From: Winogradskyella sp.
GTDB lineage: Bacteria; Bacteroidota; Bacteroidia; Flavobacteriales; Flavobacteriaceae
Length of the DNA: 54,923 bases
Reading direction: 5' to 3'
Assembly: GCF_028289625.1 (NCBI RefSeq)
Contig: NZ_JANQOM010000008.1
Span: 1 to 54,923, forward strand
The notes under the pieces are model-generated. The model saw only the letters and a program-made list of their open reading frames with translations. It was not told the DNA's origin and did not search any database. The position numbers were made by a program, and so were the translations under genes. How positions within the stretch are numbered: the first letter of the stretch is position 1; the number at the start of each line of letters is the position of its first letter. Positions 1 through 9,868 of the stretch are shown one piece after another.

Positions 1-639
<639 letters not shown>

Positions 640-661
640 GTCTTCTTCTTAAAGTTTTAAA

Positions 662-1036
662 TTACTTTTTAGGGCGTTTTGCACCATACTTAGATCGACG
701 TTGTGTGCGACCAGCAACACCTGCTGTATCTAATGCACCACGAACAATGTGATATCTAACACCTGGCAAATCTTTTACCCTTCCACCTCTAACCAATACT
801 ATCGAGTGCTCTTGTAAGTTGTGACCTTCTCCACCGATGTATGCATTAACCTCGTTTCCGTTTGTTAAACGAACCCTTGCTACCTTACGCATTGCTGAGT
901 TAGGTTTCTTAGGTGTTGTTGTATAAACACGAGTACATACACCACGTCTTTGCGGACACGAATCCAAAGCAGCCGATTTACTCTTCTTGGTTATTTTGGC
1001 TCTTCCTTTTCGTACTAATTGTGAAATTGTTGGCAT
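662..1036 (-). CDS. rpsL: 30S ribosomal protein S12
   Basis: Decoding-centre protein of the small subunit, 124 residues, the standard length. The segment [18 protein letters not shown] and the [14 protein letters not shown] segment are both present. The lysines where streptomycin-resistance changes occur in other bacteria (the KK of TPKKPNSA, and the K of RVKDLPG) are wild type, so no rpsL-type resistance is predicted. It is the first gene of the rpsL-rpsG-fusA operon. A near-perfect Bacteroidetes promoter lies at 1082-1111 and a small hairpin lies in the leader. The start is the only ATG compatible with the [13 protein letters not shown]-terminus. Confidence 0.98.
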   Translation of the reverse strand: MPTISQLVRKGRAKITKKSKSAALDSCPQRRGVCTRVYTTTPKKPNSAMRKVARVRLTNGNEVNAYIGGEGHNLQEHSIVLVRGGRVKDLPGVRYHIVRGALDTAGVAGRTQRRSKYGAKRPKK

Positions 1037-1062
1037 ATATTACTATATAAATATTTGTTTAA

Positions 1063-1078
1063 CCCTCACTTTTGAGGG
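1063..1078 (-). promoter_or_regulatory. Hairpin at the 5' end of the rpsL operon leader
   Basis: On the minus strand CCCTCA and TGAGGG form a perfect 6-bp stem with a 4-base loop (AAAG). The predicted transcription start from the -7 element at 1082-1089 is about 1075-1078, so the hairpin would sit at the very 5' end of the mRNA or overlap its first base. It could protect the 5' end or take part in control. Function is inferred; the complementarity is seen directly. Confidence 0.4.
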
Positions 1079-1081
1079 CTG

Positions 1082-1111
1082 CAAAGGTAGAAATATAAAT
1101 TTATAATTCAA
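1082..1111 (-). promoter_or_regulatory. Bacteroidetes-type promoter of rpsL-rpsG-fusA
   Basis: Read on the minus strand, TTG (1111-1109), a 19-base spacer and TACCTTTG (1089-1082) match the Bacteroidetes sigma-ABfr consensus (TTG, 17-23 bases, TAnnTTTG) exactly. It lies 46 bases upstream of the rpsL start. This is the best promoter match in the window, as expected for a ribosomal operon. Confidence 0.85.
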
Positions 1112-1235
1112 ATAGATGAGAATTTATTTTTTGAAGAAATAATAGGATTCATTTTTTACATATATATAATGGTCTATTTTTACGTTATAAATTAGATTTG
1201 AGACTAATAAAAATAAGAATCAGGACAGCCTGAAA

Positions 1236-2924
1236 ATGCCGAAAAAAAAATACTCATTTTTTATATTCTTTTTATTGATTTTTGTCAATGAGACGTTCAG
1301 TCAATCGCTTTCTTTGGAGGTTAAGCCTGAAAGTGAGCGGAAAACAGCAATTGTTGATTCTATTGGCTACAAAAAGAAGTTTAGTAATTATTTAAGTATC
1401 ACATCAGAACTGGATACGCTAAGATACAAACTAACGCGATTAGGGTATATAGACACCACTTTAGATTCTGTAACTAAAGAAAATGACACCTTATTTAGAG
1501 CTAAAATGTTTTTAGGTGAAAAAATAAATCGAATAAGAATTCATTACGATTCAATCTTTAATACAGAACTATTAAATTTTATAGACCATACTTCTGGTGA
1601 TCATTTTTTTGAATTGGATATTGCCCAACTAGAGTCTTCACTTAATGAACTCAATTCAAAAGTCGCAGAGCAAGGAGATCCTTTTTCAACGCTACAGTTA
1701 GTGAATATTTCTAAAATGACTTACGACTTGATATCTGCGGATTTAAAAATTGTCTCTAATCAGAAAAGACGGATTGATAAAATCATCGTAAAGGGCTATG
1801 AAAAGTTTCCACAATCTTACATAAAAAGATTTATGAAATTAAGAACTGGCAAAACCTTAAACCTAAACGACATTAAGGACAAAGTAGAGCTATTGGATGA
1901 TTTGCGTTTTGCCAATAAAATAAGAGATCCTGAAGTACTTTTTACAAAAGATTCTACAACTTTATATCTATACTTAGAAAAAACTCGGGTTAATAACTTT
2001 GATGGTTTTTTAGGTTTCGGCACCAATGAAAATACCAATAGAATTGAATTTGATGGTTATCTGGATTTAAGATTGATAAATAATTTAAACTTTGGTGAAA
2101 CCTTAAATCTTTTCTACAAAAGCGACGAGATTGATCAGCAAACCTTTAGGGTAGATACCGACTTACCATATTTGTTTGGCTCGCCCATTGGCTTACAAAT
2201 TGGATTAAATATTTTTAGAAAGGATACGACGTTCTCAAATGCAAGTCAATATGCAAAAATTAATTACCAAATTAATGCACAGCACAGAATTGCTGCAGGA
2301 ATAACTTCTACGAACTCAACAAATCTTTTAGACAATGACACCTCTATTCTAAATGATTACACGTCTAATTATTACACTGTAGGTTATAATTACACCAAAT
2401 CACAATTTTACGACCCACTGTTCCCCATAAACTTTTGGTTTGACCTATCGGCCGGCTTTGGAAATCGAGAAAATGATTTGGGAAGTCAAAGTCAAACTGT
2501 TTTTAATTTAAACACTTACAAGATTTTTAATTTAAATCCCAAGAATAGCATTTATGCCAGACTTAATGGAGCCATCCTCACATCGGACGATTATCTGGAT
2601 AATGAACTGTTTAGGTTTGGAGGTATCAATTCTATTCGTGGCTTTGAAGAAAACAGCTTAGTAGCAAATCTATTCGGTGTTATTAATACTGAGTACCGTT
2701 ATCGCCTAAGTAATAGCATATACGTACATTCTGTCTTGGATGCAGCATATTTTGAAAACCAAATTACAGATGCGAAGGAAAAATTATTTGGTTTTGGGTT
2801 TGGATTAGGTTTGCTAACTAACGCAGGGCTTTTCAGATTAAATTACTCTAGTGGAAAATCTGAAAATCGACAATTTAGATTATCGGACTCAAAAGTCCAT
2901 GTAAGTTTAACGGCCACTTTTTAG
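1236..2924 (+). CDS. Omp85/TamA-like outer-membrane beta-barrel protein
   Basis: A 562-residue secreted protein. Residues 1-23 form a signal peptide ending FSQ. Residues about 30-250 look like POTRA-type modules (for example IDKIIVKGYEKFPQSYIKRF), and about 255-562 are a beta-barrel ending in an aromatic residue (TATF). The SIRGFE sequence with Arg468 matches the conserved (V/I)RG(F/Y) loop of Omp85 proteins. It is shorter than BamA (about 800-870 residues), so it is more like a TamA- or ShlB/FhaC-type barrel; the substrate is unknown. A 5-bp hairpin (TCAGG-ACAG-CCTGA, 1220-1233) lies just before the ATG. The next gene, rlmB, has its own promoter. Confidence 0.8.
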   Translation: MPKKKYSFFIFFLLIFVNETFSQSLSLEVKPESERKTAIVDSIGYKKKFSNYLSITSELDTLRYKLTRLGYIDTTLDSVTKENDTLFRAKMFLGEKINRIRIHYDSIFNTELLNFIDHTSGDHFFELDIAQLESSLNELNSKVAEQGDPFSTLQLVNISKMTYDLISADLKIVSNQKRRIDKIIVKGYEKFPQSYIKRFMKLRTGKTLNLNDIKDKVELLDDLRFANKIRDPEVLFTKDSTTLYLYLEKTRVNNFDGFLGFGTNENTNRIEFDGYLDLRLINNLNFGETLNLFYKSDEIDQQTFRVDTDLPYLFGSPIGLQIGLNIFRKDTTFSNASQYAKINYQINAQHRIAAGITSTNSTNLLDNDTSILNDYTSNYYTVGYNYTKSQFYDPLFPINFWFDLSAGFGNRENDLGSQSQTVFNLNTYKIFNLNPKNSIYARLNGAILTSDDYLDNELFRFGGINSIRGFEENSLVANLFGVINTEYRYRLSNSIYVHSVLDAAYFENQITDAKEKLFGFGFGLGLLTNAGLFRLNYSSGKSENRQFRLSDSKVHVSLTATF

Positions 2925-2935
2925 TTAGGTTTCTA

Positions 2936-2943
2936 TACCTTTG
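2936..2943 (+). promoter_or_regulatory. -7 element TACCTTTG upstream of rlmB
   Basis: TACCTTTG matches TAnnTTTG and ends 6 bases before the rlmB ATG at 2950. No clear TTG is seen at the -33 distance. If it is active, the mRNA would start at or next to the start codon. Confidence 0.5.
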
Positions 2944-2949
2944 CAACTA

Positions 2950-3684
2950 ATGAAAAAAGACACTACAATTTTTGGAATAAGGGCAATAATCGAAGCTATA
3001 AAATCGGGTGAAACGATTGATAAGGTTTTTGTTCAAAAAGGATCAAGAAGCGAACTCTTTCAAGAGCTCGAACACCTACTTAGATCCGAAGGCATTAACG
3101 CTTCTTATGTCCCTATTGAAAAGCTAAACCGATTGACCAAAGGCAATCATCAAGGTGCAGTTGCCCAAATTTCACCGATTGCTTTTCATACTATAGACGA
3201 CCTTGTAATGAACGCCTTTGAATCTGGAAAAACCCCCTTATTTTTATTATTAGACCAATTGAATGATGTCAGAAATTTTGGTGCCATAGTCCGCACTGCA
3301 GAATGTACAGGTGTTTCTGGTATTATCATACAGAAAAAAGGAGGGGCTCCCATAAACGGCGACACTATAAAAACCAGTGCTGGTGCCATTTTTAAAATAC
3401 CCATATGCAAAGTTGACCACATTAAGGATGCTGTTTTCCATATGCAATCCTCAGGCATTAAAGTTATCGCTGCTACCGAAAAAGCCGATGATTTCATCTA
3501 CAATATATCTTTTAAAGAACCATGCGCTATTATAATGGGTTCTGAAGGTAAAGGAATAAATCCTTCAGTTTTAAAAGTCGTGGACCAACAAGCCAAGCTT
3601 CCTATTTTAGGTGAAATAGCATCTTTAAATGTTTCTGTGGCTTGTGGAGCATTTTTATATGAAGCCGTGAGACAGCGTAATTAA
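2950..3684 (+). CDS. rlmB: 23S rRNA (guanosine-2'-O)-methyltransferase RlmB / TrmH family
   Basis: SPOUT-class methyltransferase that 2'-O-methylates a guanosine in 23S rRNA. The N-terminal substrate-binding domain (TTIFGIRAIIEAIKSG) is followed by the knotted SpoU domain with motif 1 NVRNFGAIVRTAE, motif 2 IIMGSEGKGI and motif 3 SLNVSVACGAFLYEA. An in-frame TTG at 2941 would add three residues, but it lies inside the promoter element, so the ATG at 2950 is chosen (244 residues, the usual length). Family assignment is strong; the exact rRNA position is inferred from homology. Confidence 0.9.
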   Translation: MKKDTTIFGIRAIIEAIKSGETIDKVFVQKGSRSELFQELEHLLRSEGINASYVPIEKLNRLTKGNHQGAVAQISPIAFHTIDDLVMNAFESGKTPLFLLLDQLNDVRNFGAIVRTAECTGVSGIIIQKKGGAPINGDTIKTSAGAIFKIPICKVDHIKDAVFHMQSSGIKVIAATEKADDFIYNISFKEPCAIIMGSEGKGINPSVLKVVDQQAKLPILGEIASLNVSVACGAFLYEAVRQRN

Positions 3685-3731
3685 TGATTAGTGAGATTAA
3701 AACAGGTTTAAATTTTTACCCTAAGCAAAAC

Positions 3732-4472
3732 TTAATCTTTATTTTTCTTAAAAATGTAATTGATCTGTGTTGTTTGCTTGGATTCTGATTCAGGCTCAAT
3801 GTCATCTTCTGGTAGAACCTCTATAAAATTTCCGTTTTCATCAAAATGCTTCATAAAAGGATCGTCCTCTTCATTATAATCGGGTTGTTCCCATTTGTAT
3901 CGTTCTGGTTTTGCAATTTGCTTTCTAAATATAAAAGCAAAAATGAGGCCTGAGATTAGTCCACCTAAATGACCTTCCCAAGAAATTCCATCCTTAATTG
4001 GAAATACGTACCAAATCATACTTCCATACAAAAATATAACCATTAACGACAAAGCAATTAGTCGGTAATGTTTTGCGAAAACCCCTTTAAAAAATATAAA
4101 ACTCACCAAAACATAAATTAATCCACTGGCACCGATATGGTTACCTGGCCTACCGATAAGCCATGTCAACAAACCCGATAATAAAACCCCATAGAGAATA
4201 ACCTTCCAAGCAATTCTATTATAGAAATAAAAAAGCGATAATGACAATACTAAAAGCGGAATGGAATTGTTATACAGGTGGTCAATGTCCGAATGTAAAA
4301 AAGGACTGGTGAAAATTCCTAAAAGCCCTTCTATTTTTTGTGGTTTAATACCAAACGATTTAATACCATAATCAATATTTATCTGGTACCAAAACACCAG
4401 CCATATTAAAAAGACCATGAGTAATGGGTAAATAATTATTGAATTTGAATATTTAAATTGCTCTGCGGACAT
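3732..4472 (-). CDS. Rhomboid family intramembrane serine protease
   Basis: Polytopic inner-membrane protease that cleaves transmembrane segments. About six hydrophobic segments are seen between residues 12 and 182. The catalytic serine lies in HIGASGLIY (Ser116) and the catalytic histidine in WEGHLGGLISG (His168); HSDIDHLYNNS supplies the conserved His/Asn of TM2. The C-terminal 60 residues are a charged, acidic cytoplasmic tail without a recognised domain. A TAAATTTG element on the minus strand (4502-4495) lies about 22 bases upstream and may be its promoter. Convergent with rlmB. The substrate is unknown. Confidence 0.92.
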   Translation of the reverse strand: MSAEQFKYSNSIIIYPLLMVFLIWLVFWYQINIDYGIKSFGIKPQKIEGLLGIFTSPFLHSDIDHLYNNSIPLLVLSLSLFYFYNRIAWKVILYGVLLSGLLTWLIGRPGNHIGASGLIYVLVSFIFFKGVFAKHYRLIALSLMVIFLYGSMIWYVFPIKDGISWEGHLGGLISGLIFAFIFRKQIAKPERYKWEQPDYNEEDDPFMKHFDENGNFIEVLPEDDIEPESESKQTTQINYIFKKNKD

Positions 4473-4562
4473 CGTAAATTTTCAATGATTACTTCAAATT
4501 TATAACCAAAATATGATACCATGAAAAATTGTCATAGACACGCACTTTATATTCGCATTTTG

Positions 4563-4570
4563 TAATTTTG
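4563..4570 (+). promoter_or_regulatory. -7 element TAATTTTG upstream of rarA
   Basis: TAATTTTG matches TAnnTTTG and ends 4 bases before the rarA ATG at 4575, which predicts a leaderless or near-leaderless mRNA. No convincing -33 TTG at the right distance. Confidence 0.5.
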
Positions 4571-4574
4571 AATT

Positions 4575-5852
4575 ATGAACACTCCTTTAGCCGAACGACT
4601 GCGCCCAAAAACGCTCAAAGACTACCTAAGCCAACAACATTTGGTTGGGAAAGATGGTATGTTGTACGCACAAATAAAAAGCGGAGTTATTCCTTCCCTC
4701 ATTTTTTGGGGTCCTCCAGGTATCGGAAAAACAACGCTGGCCAATATCATTGCCAACGAATCTGAACGACCATTTTACAAATTGAGTGCTATAAATTCTG
4801 GTGTAAAGGATATTAGGGATGTTATAGACAAGGCCAAAAAAAGTGGAGGCCTTTTTACCGCTAAAAATCCTATTCTTTTTATTGACGAAATTCATCGTTT
4901 TAGTAAATCGCAACAGGACTCGCTTTTGGAAGCAGTTGAAAAAGGCTGGATGACTTTGATTGGGGCCACAACCGAGAACCCTAGTTTTGAAGTCATTTCC
5001 GCTTTACTTTCAAGATGTCAAGTTTACACTTTAAATCCTTTTAATAAAGCCGATTTAGAAGCATTACTGAAACGTGCGATGGAAGAGGACGAGTTAATTT
5101 CTAAACTGAACATTAAGTTAAAGGAAACCGAAGCTCTTTTAAGGCTTTCTGGCGGAGATGCTAGAAAACTACTCAATATTTTTGAGTTGTTGGTAACGTC
5201 TTTTGAAAATGAACCTATCGTTATTACTAATGCACTTGTCACGAAACAAGTTCAGCATAAGGCAGCACGTTACGACAAAACAGGCGAACAACATTATGAT
5301 ATCATTTCGGCTTTTATAAAATCCATACGTGGTAGTGATCCCAATGCCGCTGTGTATTACTTAGCACGAATGATAGAGGGTGGTGAAGACGTAAAATTTA
5401 TTGCTCGGCGCCTTTTAATCTTAGCTAGTGAGGATATTGGCAATGCCAATCCTACGGCCTTGGTTATAGCTAACAATACCTTTCAAGCGGTCTCTGTTAT
5501 TGGCAATCCTGAATCTCGAATTATTTTAAGCCAATGTGCTACTTATTTAGCAAGTTCACCTAAAAGTAATGCTGCTTACGAAGCTATTAATAAAGCGCAA
5601 CAACTAGTTAGGGAAACAGGAGATCTATCTGTACCATTGTCTATCAGGAATGCTCCCACAAAACTTATGAAAGAATTAGGTTACGGAGATGACTATAAAT
5701 ATGCCCACAGCTATGAAAATAATTTTGCAGAGCATGAATTTTTACCTGAAGAAATTAAAAACACTAAACTTTACGACCCTGGAAACAATGCTAGAGAACA
5801 AGCGCAACGCAATTATTTAAAAGCGCTCTGGAAAGAAAAGTACGGTTATTAA
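4575..5852 (+). CDS. rarA: Replication-associated recombination protein A (MgsA-type AAA+ ATPase)
   Basis: AAA+ ATPase related to clamp loaders that acts at stalled replication forks. At 425 residues it has the usual length. Walker A is GPPGIGKT (residues 46-53), Walker B LFIDE (101-105), and the sensor segment [10 protein letters not shown] follows. The C-terminal tetramerisation domain is recognisable ([17 protein letters not shown]). The start is set by [14 protein letters not shown], typical of the family. Its last 4 bases overlap the convergent secreted-protein gene at 5849. Confidence 0.95.
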   Translation: MNTPLAERLRPKTLKDYLSQQHLVGKDGMLYAQIKSGVIPSLIFWGPPGIGKTTLANIIANESERPFYKLSAINSGVKDIRDVIDKAKKSGGLFTAKNPILFIDEIHRFSKSQQDSLLEAVEKGWMTLIGATTENPSFEVISALLSRCQVYTLNPFNKADLEALLKRAMEEDELISKLNIKLKETEALLRLSGGDARKLLNIFELLVTSFENEPIVITNALVTKQVQHKAARYDKTGEQHYDIISAFIKSIRGSDPNAAVYYLARMIEGGEDVKFIARRLLILASEDIGNANPTALVIANNTFQAVSVIGNPESRIILSQCATYLASSPKSNAAYEAINKAQQLVRETGDLSVPLSIRNAPTKLMKELGYGDDYKYAHSYENNFAEHEFLPEEIKNTKLYDPGNNAREQAQRNYLKALWKEKYGY

Positions 5853-6697
5853 AATTTAATGTTCAAAGGTTTTTCCTTAAGTTGACCCTCTTTATTTTCT
5901 GAATAAACCCACTTCCCTTCTCTTTTAATAACCATGGCATTTTGATCCTTTACCAAAAAGATATCTGGCGAAGCTGTTTCTAAGAGTACCATAACTATTT
6001 TTGGTTCGGAATCTAGTAATTGAAATCCGCCTGAAATTTTTTCAGCATAATAGACAATATCTGTCTTTGTATTTGATGTAACTGACTCCTTTTTCACTTC
6101 CTTTTCTTCAACAGTATTAACTTCTTTTGTATCAGGAGTTGAAACTTCTTTTTCTTCTATTTTTTCAGCCACTACATCTTTTTCAGTTGTAATTTCTTTT
6201 GTCTCCTTTTTGACTTCTACAACTTGCTTAACTTCTTCCATTACCTCAGGTTCCGTAGTCAAAGTATTTTGCAGTTTTGAAAAATTCAATGTCACAAAGG
6301 CTCTCTTCAAGGCTTCCTTATAGGCAATATCTAAATCTTTTTTATTGGTCGCCCCCTCTTCTGATTCTAAAATTGTTTTTCCAAAACAATCTTTAAACGA
6401 GATCTTCAACTTTGTTTTTAGAAATGTACCCTTCACTTTATGAACATCAGCGTACATCGCCAAGCATCTATTATTAAAAAGATCTTCTGGGAGTTCTTCT
6501 CCTTCATCAAAATACACATCAAATCCTTCCTGTTTAAGTAAAAATCTGGTTTGGGTATTTAATCTATATGAGTCCTTGCCCTTTAAAAAATCATATTGCA
6601 ATGGCACAATAATGTATTTGTAGTCTTTAGTCTTAGATTGCGACTTTACGCTCAAAACTGTACATATTACAAAAAGTATGATGACAAAATTCCTCAT
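5849..6697 (-). CDS. Secreted protein with Lys/Glu-rich linker, function unknown
   Basis: A 282-residue protein I do not recognise beyond a flavobacterial hypothetical. Residues 1-19 are a signal peptide (ending VKSQ), so it should be periplasmic or outer-membrane associated. Residues about 25-145 form a compact domain (YKYIIVPLQYDFLKGKDSYR) with regular alpha/beta spacing. Residues about 150-205 are a low-complexity linker of repeated KE/EEK units, and 210-282 a second small domain (DIVYYAEKISGGFQLLD). The start codon abuts the end of the yjjG-like gene, so it is co-transcribed with it. The linker suggests periplasm-spanning or flexible tethering, but that is inference. Confidence 0.75.
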   Translation of the reverse strand: MRNFVIILFVICTVLSVKSQSKTKDYKYIIVPLQYDFLKGKDSYRLNTQTRFLLKQEGFDVYFDEGEELPEDLFNNRCLAMYADVHKVKGTFLKTKLKISFKDCFGKTILESEEGATNKKDLDIAYKEALKRAFVTLNFSKLQNTLTTEPEVMEEVKQVVEVKKETKEITTEKDVVAEKIEEKEVSTPDTKEVNTVEEKEVKKESVTSNTKTDIVYYAEKISGGFQLLDSEPKIVMVLLETASPDIFLVKDQNAMVIKREGKWVYSENKEGQLKEKPLNIKF

Positions 6698-7383
6698 TAT
6701 AGTAGTGTTTTTATCTCTATTAATTGATCGATAGCTTTATAGGGTATCGATAAACTCTGTTTTCTAACATTAAAAAATATAGTATTCATGCCAACGCGAT
6801 CTGCTCCTTCTATATCTGCTTCAAGGCTATCTCCAATCATTATACTTTCTTCAGCATTAGCATTGGCAATATCTAAAGCAAAATTAAAAATTTTTGGATT
6901 GGGTTTCTTTACGCCAACCATTTCAGAATTTGTAATGGTCTTGAAATAGTGTCGTATATTGGAATTCTTTAATTTTCGCTCTTGGGCTTCCTCAAAACCA
7001 TTGGTGATAATATGTAATTCATATTTATCTCTTAAATAATCCAAAACTTCGGAAGCACCTTCAAATAAATGGTTAAACGTCGTTAAATACTCAATATATA
7101 AAATTGATAACTGGTTAATTGTTGTATCGTCAACGTCTACTTTTATGGCATTAAAAGCATCTTTCAGTCTTCCATAGCGTAAATCTGACTTAGAAATTCG
7201 TTCTTCTCTGTAGAGTTTCCAATAGTTAAGGTTGATCGGCTCATAGACTTCTAAAAATTCATTTAAGCGCACATCAATATGGTTTAACTCAAAAATCTTT
7301 TTAAACGTTAATCCAGAGTTTTTGTCAAAATCCCAAAGTGTATGGTCTAAGTCAAAAAACACATGTTTTACCCTATCCTTCAT
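6697..7383 (-). CDS. YjjG-family HAD hydrolase (noncanonical pyrimidine nucleotidase type)
   Basis: A 228-residue cytoplasmic HAD phosphatase. Motif I is FFDLDHTLWDF (Asp11/Asp13), motif II IITNGFEEAQ, motif III Lys in GVKKPNPKIF and motif IV MIGDSLEADIEGA. The HTLWDF wording after the nucleophile is typical of the YjjG/PynA group, which dephosphorylates noncanonical pyrimidine nucleotides; substrate is inferred. It overlaps the upstream polysaccharide-deacetylase gene by 4 bases and the downstream secreted-protein gene by one base, so all three are translationally coupled. Confidence 0.88.
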   Translation of the reverse strand: MKDRVKHVFFDLDHTLWDFDKNSGLTFKKIFELNHIDVRLNEFLEVYEPINLNYWKLYREERISKSDLRYGRLKDAFNAIKVDVDDTTINQLSILYIEYLTTFNHLFEGASEVLDYLRDKYELHIITNGFEEAQERKLKNSNIRHYFKTITNSEMVGVKKPNPKIFNFALDIANANAEESIMIGDSLEADIEGADRVGMNTIFFNVRKQSLSIPYKAIDQLIEIKTLL

Positions 7384-8675
7384 TCAACAGTTTCTATAAT
7401 TAAATTAAAAAGTGCTTTATACCCTTTCCAACGTTCTATATTACTAAATGTATAATTATGGAATACGGGAACAAAGGTACCATTTACAGCCTTTACCTCA
7501 TCCATAAGTTTCTGTAAATGTTCGGATTTGTCCAGTTGTGAATCGTACTTTAACAAAGCATAATCCAAACAATGGTAAGGGTGTATTCTTAACGGTGTCT
7601 GTACTTCATAATCCAAATCGTACCATTGAAAAGGTGTACATGTGCCAGCCCTAAAACCCAAGGTATCTACATAGCCCATTGAAAAATCCTCGTTGATTTC
7701 TAACTCAATTAGATTTCTATAGGACTTCGGAAGGTTTAACTTGGAAAACGAATGCCTTACGGCTTTTAACTCCGAGTTAATAATACTTTCCATCTTAAGC
7801 TTTTCTTTCTTTAAAACCGAAATATTTTCCAAAGCAAAATAAGAAGCTTTCAGACCAACATCACTATAGTCGGCAACAGATTTAATAAGCGATACAAATT
7901 CTTTTTTGTTGATGCTTATGTTCTTATCATAGGTTGAATAATCTCCTATTAAAAACAAGACCATAAATTTAAAATCACACTGTTTCTGTTTTGTAATAAT
8001 CCATTTAAAAGTGTCATATGGATCTCGTTTAAATCCCATAAGAACAGAGTAACGCTGATATAATTGCCTTAACTTAAACCTACCTATATCACTAAGGGTT
8101 CCTCCTATAGTACGGAGCAATCCTTTTTTTCTAAAGTAATAAGCCATGGGTACATCAATGATAGGCTGTAGCTTAAAGCTTCTCTCGGAGAATATAAAAT
8201 CGGGAAAACGCTTTTTAAGAACATCCTGCAATTTAAATGCCCATATGTCTACTATGGGTTGATTCAAAAACCGATGCTTATAAGCTAAGCTCTCTTGTGC
8301 CATAAATCGTCCATAGTCATCCTTTACATGAGGGAGATATTCTTCATATCGGCTTAATAAATAGAATGATGCTGCAAAAATATCGAATGGCAAATCGCTG
8401 CGCTCTCCTGTTGGAAAAAACCCTTTGGTCTCATCCCACTGTTGCACGGTAATATCGATATCAGACAAACCCTGTTCAAACAACAAATTATTGCTGCGCA
8501 CAAAGAACTCACTACTTAGCGGCTTTTTTGTGTAAGACATTTTTAAGCTGTTGTGTGCAATAAAATCTTCAACCTTAGATGTAAACCCCACTTCTATATT
8601 GAGAATGCGTTTGCATATATGTTTAAAGGTATATTTTAAACGTGGTGTAATCTTATGGGTGTAGACTAATAACAT
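7380..8675 (-). CDS. Polysaccharide deacetylase-like protein (DUF7033-type N-terminus)
   Basis: A 431-residue protein with no signal peptide. The N-terminal about 130 residues (LLVYTHKITPRLKYTFKHI) form a region often found before a divergent NodB-like deacetylase barrel. Later segments fit the barrel: a D-containing strand (LQPIIDVPMAYYF), an R-H segment (AVRHSFSKLNLPKSYRNLIE) and GYVDTLGFRAGTCTPFQWYD. The canonical NodB DD dyad is replaced by a single Asp (IIDVP), so activity is uncertain. It lies 1 base from radC and overlaps the HAD gene. A role in cell-surface glycan metabolism is inferred. Confidence 0.65.
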   Translation of the reverse strand: MLLVYTHKITPRLKYTFKHICKRILNIEVGFTSKVEDFIAHNSLKMSYTKKPLSSEFFVRSNNLLFEQGLSDIDITVQQWDETKGFFPTGERSDLPFDIFAASFYLLSRYEEYLPHVKDDYGRFMAQESLAYKHRFLNQPIVDIWAFKLQDVLKKRFPDFIFSERSFKLQPIIDVPMAYYFRKKGLLRTIGGTLSDIGRFKLRQLYQRYSVLMGFKRDPYDTFKWIITKQKQCDFKFMVLFLIGDYSTYDKNISINKKEFVSLIKSVADYSDVGLKASYFALENISVLKKEKLKMESIINSELKAVRHSFSKLNLPKSYRNLIELEINEDFSMGYVDTLGFRAGTCTPFQWYDLDYEVQTPLRIHPYHCLDYALLKYDSQLDKSEHLQKLMDEVKAVNGTFVPVFHNYTFSNIERWKGYKALFNLIIETVE

Positions 8676-9373
8676 TACAACAATTCTTCATCAGCGAAAC
8701 TAAAATACGCTTTCTCGGTTATAATAAGGTGATCTAAAACCTTGATATCCAAACTTTGTGCCGCTGATTTCAGTTTTTGAGTAATATCTTTATCGGCCTG
8801 ACTTGGCTTTAAAGTCCCAGAAGGATGATTATGGCATAAAATCAAGGATGTAGCACCAACCTCTAGGGCATTCTTTAAGACTAGTCGCACATCGACTAAA
8901 GTCCCAGTAATTCCACCTTTACTTAATTGATTTTTATGAAGGATTTTATTAGAATTATTAAGATATAATATCCAAAATTCCTCATGAGGCAATTCGCCTA
9001 AAATTGGTTGCATAATTTCATATACTGTACGGCTCGATGTTATCTTCTTGAGTATTGAAGCGTCCTCTAATCGTCGACGTCTTCCAAGTTCTAAAGCTGC
9101 TGCAATTGTTATGGCTTTAGCTTCACCTATCCCCTTAAATTCCATCAATTGCTTGATAGATAGTTTTCCCAAAGCATTAAGATTATGGTCTACACTTGCT
9201 AAAATACGTTTACATAAATCCACAGCACTTTCTTCTCTGCTTCCTGAACCAATTAATATGGCAACGAGCTCAGCATCACTTAATACAATTTTCCCTTTAT
9301 CTCTTAGTTTTTCTCTAGGTTGATCATCTTGTGACCATTTTTTTATGGAGAGTGAAATCGATTTTTCTGACAT
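8675..9373 (-). CDS. radC: RadC family JAB/MPN-domain protein
   Basis: A 232-residue RadC-type protein. Residues 70-100 contain a helix-hairpin-helix (LMEFKGIGEAKAITIAAALE). The C-terminal JAMM motif is complete: HNHPSGTLKPSQAD gives His181, His183 and Asp194. The family was named for DNA repair, but its biochemical role is unresolved and JAMM domains are usually metal-dependent peptidases. It is the first gene of the minus-strand run 9373-5849, with its start directly against the next gene. A degenerate -7 element (TATCTTTA) is visible just upstream. Confidence 0.92.
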   Translation of the reverse strand: MSEKSISLSIKKWSQDDQPREKLRDKGKIVLSDAELVAILIGSGSREESAVDLCKRILASVDHNLNALGKLSIKQLMEFKGIGEAKAITIAAALELGRRRRLEDASILKKITSSRTVYEIMQPILGELPHEEFWILYLNNSNKILHKNQLSKGGITGTLVDVRLVLKNALEVGATSLILCHNHPSGTLKPSQADKDITQKLKSAAQSLDIKVLDHLIITEKAYFSFADEELL

Positions 9374-9400
9374 GCCTTAAAGATAAAAAATTGTAATTTT

Positions 9401-9868
9401 ATGCATCTAATTAAATCAATATTTATGCAATCTATTTTTGATGAGAATGCTTATAATGAAATCAAAGCCCGAATGGATAAACTCAATGAAAATTCAGAAG
9501 CCGATTGGGGAAAAATGAATGTTGGACAAATGGTTTGGCATTGTCAAGGCCCACTTAATATTCTTTTAGGAAAAACCGATTATGGAATGAAGCCAAGTTG
9601 GTTAGCAAAATTATTTTTTAAAAAATCATTGTATAATGATAAGCCCTGGAAAAAAGGGCTTCCAACTGCTAAATTCTTAAAAACAAAAGATGAGAAAGAT
9701 TTTAATGCTGAAAAAAATAATCTTGAAACTTTAATTGATGAAGCTTATGCACAAAGAGAAAAAGCTGAATGGGAACCTCATCCCGCTTTTGGTTATTTTA
9801 CAGCTCAACAGTGGGGACAAATGCAATATAAGCACTTAGATCATCACTTAAGACAATTTGGTGTATAA
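9401..9868 (+). CDS. DUF1569 family protein (DinB-like four-helix fold)
   Basis: A 155-residue protein with the wording of DUF1569 (KMNVGQMVWHCQGPLNILLG). This family is thought to share the DinB/YfiT four-helix fold; His in MVWHC and the HLDHHLRQFG end are candidate metal ligands. No function is established. An alternative start is the ATG at 9425 (MQSIFDENAYNEIK), which removes eight weakly conserved residues and may be the true one. Its stop overlaps the ATG of the PaiB-like gene (TAATG), indicating translational coupling. Confidence 0.8.
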   Translation: MHLIKSIFMQSIFDENAYNEIKARMDKLNENSEADWGKMNVGQMVWHCQGPLNILLGKTDYGMKPSWLAKLFFKKSLYNDKPWKKGLPTAKFLKTKDEKDFNAEKNNLETLIDEAYAQREKAEWEPHPAFGYFTAQQWGQMQYKHLDHHLRQFGV

